A stretch of DNA of 64,000 bases from Bacillota bacterium (GTDB lineage Bacteria; Bacillota; Clostridia; Christensenellales; Aristaeellaceae), in the NCBI GenBank assembly GCA_023413135.1, contig JAEZQK010000125.1, positions 21,570 through 85,569 of the forward strand, given 5' to 3'. Shown in pieces: positions 1 through 6,652 of this stretch (its first letter is position 1; each line of letters begins with the position of its first letter). Position numbers and translations under genes: made by a program. Under the pieces are notes generated by a model, which had not been told where the DNA came from, ran no database searches, and worked only from the letters and a program-made list of their open reading frames with translations.

Positions 1-5
1 TCCAT
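1..5 (-). CDS. Start of a prophage gene running off the left edge
   Basis: An ATG on the minus strand at 5-3 is preceded by AGGAG with about 7 bases spacing (positions 13-17), a good ribosome binding site. Only the first codons are in the window, so the product cannot be named. Its position, downstream of the early operon and behind its own promoter at 41-49, suggests a middle or late phage gene. Confidence 0.5.
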
Positions 6-40
6 GATATCACTCCTGTTAAATGAGAACGTATGTACCC

Positions 41-49
41 ATTATATCA
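41..49 (-). promoter_or_regulatory. Extended -10 promoter
   Basis: On the minus strand the word TGATATAAT gives a consensus -10 (TATAAT, 41-46) with the TG extension (48-49). No good -35 is present about 17 bases upstream, which is usual for extended -10 promoters. It points at the gene starting at position 5 and lies just after the stop of the radical SAM gene. It could separate middle/late transcription from the early operon. Confidence 0.45.
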
Positions 50-113
50 TGCCAAATGCGCTATTACCACCTCCAAATCAACTGCACACAGCTTCTTCCA
101 TCAGTTACCTACA

Positions 114-842
114 CTAAGCCAGACACTTGGCGAGGGCATCCTTGACCATGTACGCCTTCCGGTCACGCTCGCACATCTCAATCATTTTAAGGCCGAAGGC
201 CCGCCAATCTACATCGCTGGCCTGGTGATTGAGTTTTCCGATCTTGAATAGATCGACGGCATCTTTTGTAATCTCATAAAGGTTATATACATCATCAGGA
301 TTAAGAACCGGCTCAAAAGATACCCAGGTGGTAATGCCGTGCTTCTTGGCCTTGTACAAGCTTTCAATGCGGTCAAAGGGCAAAGCGGCGCCCGGCTCTC
401 TTTTCATGGAATCCTCACTGAACATGCATGTAAGTGTTGCGGCATATGCGTCGCCGGGCTTGTACAGATCGAAGTCCCGTGTTGCCCTAACCCCTCCTTT
501 GGTTAGCACCTGAAAAGGATGATTGAACTCATAAAAGAGCTCAAGAACGAACCTTGTAAGAGAATCAAATTTTGGGTAAGGGTCGCATGTGAAACAGAGC
601 AATATCGGACGCTTGTCTCCAGCACCGTTCATTTCAATCAAGTCGTTACGGACCAAATCAAGCATGCCCTGCTTTCGGGGATCGCTATGGCTATGAAATT
701 CCTCTTTGCTTTTATGCAGCACCCCGGGCACAAAGCAGTAATCGCACCTGTTTTCACAGCCTTCGTAAAGGTTCAGCGCCAGCGGGGAGTATTCCAACGC
801 GGCGCCGCGGGGCTGGTAGATAACACGGTATTTGTCTTTCAT
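114..842 (-). CDS. Radical SAM protein, SPL (spore photoproduct lyase-like) family
   Basis: A 242-residue protein with the radical SAM CX3CX2C cluster motif (CENRCDYC) about 35 residues from the start, followed by an aromatic FVPG stretch. The layout resembles SplB/Rv2578c-type proteins, in which the three cysteines bind the 4Fe-4S cluster that cleaves S-adenosylmethionine. The start at 842 has AAGG about ten bases upstream; an in-frame GTG at 875 has no ribosome site. It is the last gene of the leftward early operon. True photoproduct lyases are longer and have a conserved C-terminal region, so the substrate here is unknown; DNA repair or a nucleic-acid modification is possible. This is the first of two radical SAM genes in the prophage. 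Confidence 0.75.
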   Translation of the reverse strand: MKDKYRVIYQPRGAALEYSPLALNLYEGCENRCDYCFVPGVLHKSKEEFHSHSDPRKQGMLDLVRNDLIEMNGAGDKRPILLCFTCDPYPKFDSLTRFVLELFYEFNHPFQVLTKGGVRATRDFDLYKPGDAYAATLTCMFSEDSMKREPGAALPFDRIESLYKAKKHGITTWVSFEPVLNPDDVYNLYEITKDAVDLFKIGKLNHQASDVDWRAFGLKMIEMCERDRKAYMVKDALAKCLA

Positions 843-933
843 GCGGATATGCCTTCTTTCTTTTGTGATGGTCACTCAAATCATAAATTTCATAAAGAGC
901 CAGGTATATGGGATCTTCCTTTTCCATACTTGC

Positions 934-1218
934 TCATACCTCTCTTGGGTCTCGGTCTTGGGTTTTGAACCATTGAGGCAACCATATGCAGTCATCAGCG
1001 CATGTAGGGTGTTTGCGTAGTTCATTTTTGTCCTCTTTGGAAAGAAGCTTTGAAATATCAAGCATATCAAGCCCATGGTGCTTAGGAGGGCACTGAACAG
1101 GATGATTGGTGGTTGCCCATATGATCCAAGTCGGTCGGATATAAATCCATTCAAAGCCCATCAGCCATACAGCAACCATCACTTTTGAAAGTGGGCTGAG
1201 GTTTATATACTCAGTCAT
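934..1218 (-). CDS. Hypothetical phage protein
   Basis: A 94-residue protein with a tryptophan-rich N-terminal third (WLMGFEWIYIRPTWIIW) and a CPPKHHG element that might bind metal. I do not recognise the family. The ATG at 1218 has GGAGAG about eight bases upstream and overlaps the end of the DUF488 gene by eight bases. A second in-frame ATG at 1257 also has a GGAGG-type site, so the start is uncertain. A different-frame open frame at 876-1154 covers the same DNA but looks less protein-like. Confidence 0.5.
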   Translation of the reverse strand: MTEYINLSPLSKVMVAVWLMGFEWIYIRPTWIIWATTNHPVQCPPKHHGLDMLDISKLLSKEDKNELRKHPTCADDCIWLPQWFKTQDRDPREV

Positions 1219-1633
1219 GCAGCTCTCTCCGATTATCATTTGCGCTTCCAGTTTCATTTACACCGCCTCCTCCACTGTCCCACTCCTCACACTCTATCCC
1301 GTTCGCCTTCAGCCATTCAGCCACAATATGCCGGTGGCAGAAAGTGTCGGGGCGCTCATAGCAGATAAGGACGATATCCTTCCCCCTGAAAAGAGACTCC
1401 AGGCTGTCTCTCAATGCGGCAGGGTTAAGGCGGTCAAGAATTTGGTTATACGCCGCTTTGTAGGCCGCTTCATCATGATCAATCTTGTATTTGCCGAGTA
1501 TTTCTTGGGTTGGTGCGAGCGTTGAGAGGCTTTGCCCGGCCCACCTTTTAGGCTGATATAGGGCAATCGATACCGGAATTACATTAGGTGGCAGTTTTCG
1601 TACATTGGCAAAGTAGCTGGTGTAGATGTTCAT
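1211..1633 (-). CDS. DUF488 family protein
   Basis: A 140-residue protein that resembles DUF488 proteins. The N-terminus (MNIYTSYFANV) and the ICYE...FCHRHIVAEWL segment, with Cys and two His residues, are typical of the family. The function of DUF488 is not established. The start at 1633 overlaps the stop of the ASCH gene as ATGA and has GGGAGG eight bases upstream, which indicates translational coupling. A glycine run near the C-terminus coincides with a ribosome-site-like GGAGGAGG in the DNA. Its neighbours are ASCH and radical SAM genes, so a nucleic-acid or nucleotide role is plausible but unproven. Confidence 0.65.
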   Translation of the reverse strand: MNIYTSYFANVRKLPPNVIPVSIALYQPKRWAGQSLSTLAPTQEILGKYKIDHDEAAYKAAYNQILDRLNPAALRDSLESLFRGKDIVLICYERPDTFCHRHIVAEWLKANGIECEEWDSGGGGVNETGSANDNRRELHD

Positions 1634-2118
1634 GCCACACCCTCCCAGTTCCACAACCCCTGCTTGCCCTTCGCAGGGATGGGCATGTCCAGCATGCGCA
1701 TGTTGGCAAACTCCCAGGCAAAACGGCCGGGTGTGAAGTCACCAAATAGTTGATCGGTTTTACTTGTTATTGTAATGTAGCTGGTTACTTTACCGTTTGA
1801 GGCTGCCAAAAAGGGATCGCCAAACCGATTGATTGAATCAACCTCCCAGCACTGTACCAACTCCGCGGTAGCAATAACACAGCCGCGGGGAAGTTCATGC
1901 ATGCATGAGAACCCCGGTAGCAAGGTTTTCAACGCCGCGTGGGCTGCTTCTGCAAACTCATTAAGAAAGCAATTGTCATAAGCCAGGCCGGCGTGAATGG
2001 CAATCGGCCCCCTGTACTTTGTGGCCCATGACCGGGTTTCGTACTTCTTAGCGAGGATGGCTAACAACCAGGACCATGGGTTATGAACTGTAATCGCCTT
2101 CATCGGTTCAATTATCAT
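1630..2118 (-). CDS. ASCH domain protein
   Basis: A 162-residue protein. It has the ASCH-type opening (MKAITVHNPWSWLLA), the KYETRSW segment and a GPIAIHAG strand, the usual signature of this beta-barrel fold related to PUA and EVE domains. ASCH proteins bind RNA or modified nucleotides, and some are hydrolases acting on N4-acylated cytidine. Residues K29 and E31 lie where the family binding pocket is expected. The start at 2118 has GGGAGG six bases upstream. It sits in the early operon directly before DUF488, with overlapping stop and start codons. A role in sensing or processing modified nucleobases is an inference. Confidence 0.7.
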   Translation of the reverse strand: MIIEPMKAITVHNPWSWLLAILAKKYETRSWATKYRGPIAIHAGLAYDNCFLNEFAEAAHAALKTLLPGFSCMHELPRGCVIATAELVQCWEVDSINRFGDPFLAASNGKVTSYITITSKTDQLFGDFTPGRFAWEFANMRMLDMPIPAKGKQGLWNWEGVA

Positions 2119-2308
2119 GACCGTTCCTCCCATTCCCCGTCGGTAAGCTTTTGTTTTCCTTCTTCTGCCTGATCGCCTGCCTGCGTTTCATCTCTTGGAT
2201 GCTATACTCCTCCCGGGCTCTCCGGGATCTATGCTTTCTGATAGCAAATAGTGCATACGCGCACATGGGGGAAAGAATAGCCAGAAGCATCAGTGCTATC
2301 GCCTTCAA
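2108..2308 (-). CDS. Small single-pass membrane protein
   Basis: A 66-residue protein with one hydrophobic helix (residues 3-22), then a very basic stretch rich in Arg and Lys, typical of an N-out, C-in anchored small phage protein. The start codon is TTG at 2308 with AAGGGGA about six bases upstream. It overlaps the following ASCH gene by eleven bases. No family is recognised; an accessory or lysis-related job cannot be judged. Confidence 0.45.
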   Translation of the reverse strand: MKAIALMLLAILSPMCAYALFAIRKHRSRRAREEYSIQEMKRRQAIRQKKENKSLPTGNGRNGHDN

Positions 2309-2385
2309 AACATCCCCTTCTTCCGAATATTATTTGAAACACATGACATCCTCATTTTGCTTGTAGGCCGTAACGAATATTTATT

Positions 2386-2414
2386 TTGTACATCTCCCAT
2401 ATCTCATGAATAAT
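2386..2414 (+). promoter_or_regulatory. Promoter for the isolated rightward gene at 2483
   Basis: TTGTAC (2386-2391), a 17-base spacer and AATAAT (2409-2414) form a reasonable sigma-A promoter. It reads against the flanking early operon and would leave a leader of about 60 bases before the ATG at 2483. Confidence 0.4.
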
Positions 2415-2482
2415 CCAATATCACAACATCATATTGTTTAATGCCCACAGTATGCTCCACGACTGCGAAGGAGGAAATTGTT

Positions 2483-2815
2483 ATGCTGCTCCCCAAAATA
2501 ATCCTAAAGGAACTCGGTGAAGCCGTACTCCGGATTCTTAAAAGAATTTTCAATGACGAGTCTTCTGGTAAGCAAGCAAAGGATCAACAAGAACCCAATC
2601 AGCAGTGTATTCCCAACATTCCTCCGATTTTGTCTAATCCCACTTTGGTGAATATCCCGGAGAACATAATGGAAGGCGCTGAAGTAATAGTCAGGCGCGA
2701 TATCATAGTCGCAGAATTGGTGAAACTACCGAGTGGCTCCTATGTCTGGAATAACTATATTCAATCATCGGCAATCGTCAATGAAATAGTTAAATCAGAC
2801 AAAACAAATGCATAG
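2483..2815 (+). CDS. Hypothetical protein, possible moron
   Basis: A 110-residue protein with a hydrophobic, amphipathic N-terminus (MLLPKIILKELGEAVLRILK), a polar Gln/Pro-rich middle and a folded-looking C-terminal half. No family is recognised. The ATG at 2483 has GGAGG eight bases upstream. It is the only plus-strand gene within the leftward early operon, has its own promoter and is followed by a perfect hairpin at 2827-2860. That layout is typical of an independently expressed cargo gene (moron). Confidence 0.5.
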   Translation: MLLPKIILKELGEAVLRILKRIFNDESSGKQAKDQQEPNQQCIPNIPPILSNPTLVNIPENIMEGAEVIVRRDIIVAELVKLPSGSYVWNNYIQSSAIVNEIVKSDKTNA

Positions 2816-2826
2816 TGGGACAATGG

Positions 2827-2860
2827 GTTTGCTGCATAGGCTAAGGCCATTGCAGCAAAC
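2827..2860. terminator. Hairpin between converging genes
   Basis: GTTTGCTGCA (2827-2836) and TGCAGCAAAC (2851-2860) form a perfect 10-bp stem with a 14-base loop. It lies between the stop of the plus-strand gene (2815) and the stop of the minus-strand gene (2870). There is no clear T-run, so it may be a weak terminator or an insulating hairpin. Confidence 0.4.
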
Positions 2861-2869
2861 TCACCCTTA

Positions 2870-3103
2870 TCAACCCGCCGTGCCGCTATGTCCCATACAG
2901 CCCTTTTTCCAGTCATGGTTGTCGCAATCGGTCATCGGCAAGAATTCATGGCCCTGGGATATTTCATCCAAAAGGAAATCCTGTACTTCTTTGGCGGTTT
3001 TCAGTTTCTTTCCATCAACGGTTATGCAGGGTGCCAGCCGCTTTAATTCTGCAGCGCTCTGGGCCAAAGCTCCCCTGACGCTTAAGCTGATATGGCGTAT
3101 CAT
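2870..3103 (-). CDS. Small hypothetical phage protein
   Basis: A 77-residue protein. The first half is amphipathic helix (residues 10-25), followed by KKLKTAKEVQDFLLDE. The tail contains CDNHDW and KKGCMGH, a possible Cys/His metal site. The ATG at 3103 overlaps the TGA of the preceding gene (ATGA) and has GGAGG seven bases upstream, indicating coupled translation in the early operon. No family is recognised. Confidence 0.5.
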   Translation of the reverse strand: MIRHISLSVRGALAQSAAELKRLAPCITVDGKKLKTAKEVQDFLLDEISQGHEFLPMTDCDNHDWKKGCMGHSGTAG

Positions 3104-3318
3104 TTGCTTTCCTCCCCATCCGGTTCGTCTATGAATGTGATTTCGGTCGCCCTTGCTTCAATGACGGTTCTTTCCGGTAGCATCTCTACAATGGCAACTG
3201 GAAAGGTGACTTGCCCTCCTGGGTAGCCGCCTCTAACGACACTTGCTCCGATGGGATATGATACATCACCCCACCGATGGAAAAGGCCATCCTGGCCGTT
3301 CACTTTACATTTTCTCAT
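3100..3318 (-). CDS. Small hypothetical phage protein
   Basis: A 72-residue, mostly beta-strand protein that opens MRKCKVNGQDGLFHRWG and ends in acidic residues. The ATG at 3318 has GGGAGG six bases upstream and overlaps the stop of the radical SAM gene at 3315. Similar very small beta-rich proteins are common in replication operons of clostridial siphophages; the function is unknown. Confidence 0.5.
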   Translation of the reverse strand: MRKCKVNGQDGLFHRWGDVSYPIGASVVRGGYPGGQVTFPVAIVEMLPERTVIEARATEITFIDEPDGEESK

Positions 3319-4193
3319 GTACTTACCTCCCTGCCCGACTCCGGGCCACACTGCAACTCCTCCGCAAAATACTTTCCATACTTTTTCCCCACGATTTCAG
3401 GCCGTAACCATTCTCGTTGAAACCTGCCCCATACAGGATCTTTTGCCCCGTCTGGGCCGCGGTATAGCATTGCATACGGTATAAATCCTGCCTTGATGGT
3501 GTCAATCAGCCGCTTTTCTGCCTTATCGTATGAGTCACCTTGGTAGCCGATCAAGACATAGCACGCCATGCCGTGATCTTTGAAGCGGTGTCCCTCATGC
3601 TGCATGATCCGGCCGGCACAGACAAGCGGCTCGTAGTCGTCGGGCGTGTCGAATGCGAAATACATACGACGTGCCTTGATTTTTCGAAGCAGAGCGGCAT
3701 GCCAGGGTTTAAGTAATCGCGCCTCCAAACCACCTGTAAACAAGGCTTGTTCGGGCTGCCGGGCCAGCATATGGAACACTGCCCGAATATGCACATCACT
3801 ACATGCCAGAAGGTTGTCGTCCAGAATGTTCCACCCATCCTTAATGGGCAGCTCCCGGAGCCTGCTGCCTTCACGCTTGGGAACTGCACAGAACCAGCAA
3901 TGGTTCGGGCAACCCCTGCTTGTGATCGTTACCCCGTGCTTAACATACATGCCAGGAATGAACTCCCCACTCGGTTGATTGAATGCGGGTCCTCCCATCA
4001 GCACCGGCACCCCCAGCACCCGCCACGCTTCAGCCATCTGCTCAGCGCGGGGAAGATCCCAGGTGAAGGTGACACTGATATGAACCTCATGCACATCAGT
4101 CAGGGTGAATGGTGGCTGGAAGCAGGTAAAGGCCAACTCATCTGTGGGCGTCAAATTGGTTCGGGATGGAAAGACTCGGGCGATACGCATCAT
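3315..4193 (-). CDS. Radical SAM domain protein
   Basis: A 292-residue protein. A roughly 85-residue N-terminal domain contains MGGPAFNQPSGEF, then comes the radical SAM motif CPNHCWFC (CX3CX2C) at about residues 95-102 in the context TITSRGCPNHCWFC. The gene has a good ribosome site (GGGAGG, nine bases before the ATG at 4193). An N-terminal segment ahead of the cluster resembles the layout of B12-dependent radical SAM proteins, but a complete cobalamin domain would need more residues. Phage genomes from Clostridia often carry such genes without a known substrate. It lies two genes from a Dam-type methyltransferase, so DNA modification is one possibility. Confidence 0.75.
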   Translation of the reverse strand: MMRIARVFPSRTNLTPTDELAFTCFQPPFTLTDVHEVHISVTFTWDLPRAEQMAEAWRVLGVPVLMGGPAFNQPSGEFIPGMYVKHGVTITSRGCPNHCWFCAVPKREGSRLRELPIKDGWNILDDNLLACSDVHIRAVFHMLARQPEQALFTGGLEARLLKPWHAALLRKIKARRMYFAFDTPDDYEPLVCAGRIMQHEGHRFKDHGMACYVLIGYQGDSYDKAEKRLIDTIKAGFIPYAMLYRGPDGAKDPVWGRFQREWLRPEIVGKKYGKYFAEELQCGPESGREVST

Positions 4194-4199
4194 ATTGTT

Positions 4200-4712
4200 C
4201 TACCTCCCATAATACGGGCAGAACCCGCCCTCATTCTCTGTAAGCAATATCCGCTTGTAAAGCTTTCTCATCTCGCAAGCCTCAACCGCCTCGATGATAA
4301 CCGTGGTGCCCCCGTCCTCACCAGCGATCAGGCAAGGGCAATTGAGGGAACATTCGGACAAGGCGAATTGCACGAGGGTTTCCATGTCTCCCCCGGTGAT
4401 TACATGAAACTCGGGGTGCTTCTGCGGTGCGGCTTTTAGCTCAAATTGATAAGTATTGACCTTCCGAGCCAACCCTTCCCGATGATCCGGATCCGGTTCA
4501 CTCTCCAGAAGGGTGTTTTCCAGATTGCGAATCTGGCTAAACAGGGCTTTGACGCGACCATGAATGCCCATCTTCTCCAAGCGTCCCTGTCCTTTGTGGG
4601 CTTCGTCGCCAGTTAAGCGCTCAATGGCGCCACATAGGGCAACTGCTGAGACATGGAGCATGGAAAGGCCAATGCACTCTTCAGAGCGGAAATAGCGCTT
4701 GTACTCTTTCAT
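4200..4712 (-). CDS. Conserved phage hypothetical protein
   Basis: A 170-residue protein. An N-terminal helical part (MKEYKRYFRSEECIGLSMLH) is followed by a charged central helix and a C-terminal part with CSLNCPC and an Asp/Gly turn. It recalls proteins assigned to DUF5651 in clostridial phages, but I cannot confirm that family. It lies in the early operon, and its ATG at 4712 overlaps the preceding gene's stop (ATGA). Confidence 0.5.
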   Translation of the reverse strand: MKEYKRYFRSEECIGLSMLHVSAVALCGAIERLTGDEAHKGQGRLEKMGIHGRVKALFSQIRNLENTLLESEPDPDHREGLARKVNTYQFELKAAPQKHPEFHVITGGDMETLVQFALSECSLNCPCLIAGEDGGTTVIIEAVEACEMRKLYKRILLTENEGGFCPYYGR

Positions 4713-4903
4713 GGCTTGTCCTCCGTGTCCCGGGGATCTGTACCAAACTCAATGAATGGCCGACGAGCTTTGGCTTTTCCGGGCACAGGTTCGCTCCCAA
4801 TTTGGATATAGCCGTACCCGGCCTCCAGGAGCAGCATGGCGAGTTCCCGCTTCTTTTGCTCCTGGAAGGTAGATTTCAGGATGTAGATACGCTGCTTATC
4901 CAT
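4709..4903 (-). CDS. Small hypothetical phage protein
   Basis: A 64-residue protein opening MDKQRIYILKSTFQEQKK, with a helical first half and a basic proline-containing tail. The ATG at 4903 has GGAGG about seven bases upstream and overlaps the end of the adenine methyltransferase gene by eight bases. No family is recognised. Confidence 0.5.
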   Translation of the reverse strand: MDKQRIYILKSTFQEQKKRELAMLLLEAGYGYIQIGSEPVPGKAKARRPFIEFGTDPRDTEDKP

Positions 4904-5735
4904 TAGAACACCCTCCAGCATTGAACATTGATACCTGAGCATTTCTCTCGGCAGCCAATGGATTGATCCAAAGGCATTCGGTACGAGTTGCGGCGCGTTC
5001 GGCTCTGGTAATAATGGCCTTCACTTCCCATCCATGGAGTAAATCACGATATAGTGGACAATCATACCCGGACAAGAGGACCATCCCGGAATGCCGAACA
5101 AGTGCCTTTAGTAACGCCTCATGCTCCTTTTCCGACATCTCAAATCTGTACTGATCGCCATTCATTGACCGAGTATCCTTCATGTAAGGTGGGTCAGCGT
5201 ATATCAGCGATTCTTCCCCGTCTACCTCACGAATCAAGTCCAAGGCAGGACGGTTATCGATTTGTGCTTTTAATAGCCTTCGGCCGACCTGTTGCACGAT
5301 GTCGGGCAGTCTTGACCATATCGCTGGGCAGTTGGGCCCGTTATTAACCTGCTTCCCCGTACTATGCCTCCAACTATTTTTTACTGCCGTACGCGCCCCG
5401 AATGCCATCCAGCATCGCACGGCAAATTGCCGGGCAGCCTCAACATCGTCCAGGATTTCCTCCCCGAAATCGCTTTTCAGGAATTCCTCGCGGCTCCATG
5501 GGGTTAGGCCGATTGCTCTGGCCAGAGCTTCAGGTTGTTCCCGGCACGTTCGAAAGAAGCGGATAATAGAACCATCAATGTCGGATATGGTTTCAATGCG
5601 GGATGGTTCTTTATTGAAAAACACAGCACCGCTTCCAAAGTACGGTTCAACATAGCCTATATGCGGTGGCATATGGCTGATGATCCAGTCGGACAGCCGC
5701 CATTTGGCGCCGGGGTATTTCAAGATAGGTCTCAT
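4896..5735 (-). CDS. DNA adenine N6-methyltransferase, D12 class
   Basis: A 279-residue protein of the Dam/D12 class, which transfers a methyl group from SAM to the N6 of adenine. Visible motifs are the N-terminal KYPGAKWRL, motif I around EPYFGSGAVFF (residues about 29-39) and the catalytic DPPY (ADPPYMKDTR, about residue 180). The family is normally 260-300 residues, so this is full length. The start at 5735 overlaps the cytosine methyltransferase stop as ATGA. No restriction endonuclease is adjacent, so it is an orphan phage methylase, probably for protection against host restriction or for timing of replication or packaging. Confidence 0.9.
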   Translation of the reverse strand: MRPILKYPGAKWRLSDWIISHMPPHIGYVEPYFGSGAVFFNKEPSRIETISDIDGSIIRFFRTCREQPEALARAIGLTPWSREEFLKSDFGEEILDDVEAARQFAVRCWMAFGARTAVKNSWRHSTGKQVNNGPNCPAIWSRLPDIVQQVGRRLLKAQIDNRPALDLIREVDGEESLIYADPPYMKDTRSMNGDQYRFEMSEKEHEALLKALVRHSGMVLLSGYDCPLYRDLLHGWEVKAIITRAERAATRTECLWINPLAAERNAQVSMFNAGGCSNG

Positions 5736-6652
5736 ATAGTTGCCTCATCAAATAGCGAAATTTGATTTGGGATCGAATCTTCATGCTGTGGTTTTTTTGG
5801 TACCTTGGGTGGCGGCTTGCCAGCCATTTTTTTCACATCACCGTTTTTGATAACCGCAACCGCACCAGCCTGCATCATCATCGCCTTTTTTATTTGATCC
5901 CACTTGCCATATCCGCCTTCTTGTAACATCAGGGCAAACTTGTCAAGAACAGGTACACCGTCGGGGTCAAAGAAACCAACTATTGCCGGCACTTCCTCCA
6001 TGACAAAGGTTTTCGGTTGAAGCTCCACAATTAAGCGGCCATACTCATAAACGAGGTTGTTTCGGGGATCAGCAATATTTTGCTTCCCCGCAGCACTGTA
6101 CCCCTGGCAGGGTGGTCCGCCGCATACGCAATCCAATTCACCAGGTTTCATGCCCAAAGCATCCAATATCATCTTTCCGGTAAGCTTGCGAACGTTCCCG
6201 AAGAAAAAGTTTCTCACCGGAGCAGCTTCCGGGTGGTGCCTGATCCATCCACTTCCGGCAAGCCCACTTCCCATTGCAGCGTTGTATAAGCCTCCCGGAG
6301 TGTCGTGCTTTTCATTGGCAACGATACCCGCAGGAACCGATTTCACTTTGCCGCCGAAAATATACCGTTCACAGGCCTTATTGAGGCGGTCTTTATCCTT
6401 TTCCCCCTCGATGTAATGTATCTGCACCGGATAGCTGGCAAGGTTGGTGAGATAGGTCAGTGTGGCGGATTCTTCATACTCATTTGCGCCAACAACCTCA
6501 AACCCGGCCTGTATAAACCCCAGGTCCATACCGCCACATCCGGCAAAGCAGGAAAAACACGTCGGTCGCTTTGAAGGTCTTGTTCTGGCAAGCCTTTCTG
6601 GAACCAACAATCCAGTATGGTCTATTGCAAACTTTCCGAAAGGCATATTCAA
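5732..6652 (-). CDS. DNA cytosine C5-methyltransferase, C-terminally short
   Basis: A 306-residue protein. Motif I is FSCFAGCGGMDLGF (about residues 33-46) and the catalytic loop is GGPPCQGYS with Cys182, which attacks C6 of cytosine. The usual ENV of motif VI appears as MEEVPA, so Asn is replaced by Glu. After motif VII the protein ends in a Lys/Pro-rich tail; motif VIII (QxRxR), a clear target recognition domain and motifs IX and X are not visible. It may be a minimal phage variant, a truncated gene or an inactive remnant. The start appears to be TTG at 6652 (GGAG nine bases upstream), overlapping the dnaB stop; an ATG two codons later is the alternative. Confidence 0.8.
   Translation of the reverse strand: MNMPFGKFAIDHTGLLVPERLARTRPSKRPTCFSCFAGCGGMDLGFIQAGFEVVGANEYEESATLTYLTNLASYPVQIHYIEGEKDKDRLNKACERYIFGGKVKSVPAGIVANEKHDTPGGLYNAAMGSGLAGSGWIRHHPEAAPVRNFFFGNVRKLTGKMILDALGMKPGELDCVCGGPPCQGYSAAGKQNIADPRNNLVYEYGRLIVELQPKTFVMEEVPAIVGFFDPDGVPVLDKFALMLQEGGYGKWDQIKKAMMMQAGAVAVIKNGDVKKMAGKPPPKVPKKPQHEDSIPNQISLFDEATI

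Noticed and set aside
1..113. Left prophage boundary
   Set aside because: No copy of the tRNA-Arg 3' sequence is present, and a further phage-side gene starts at position 5, so the prophage continues beyond the window.
754..927. 57-codon minus-strand frame beginning MEKEDPIYLALYEIYDL
   Set aside because: It lies mostly inside the radical SAM gene in another frame and its ribosome site is poorly spaced. The first residues look protein-like, so it remains a faint possibility.
876..1154. 92-codon minus-strand frame overlapping the hypothetical gene at 934
   Set aside because: No ribosome site. The overlapping frame at 934-1218 has a good site and a more protein-like, phage-typical sequence.
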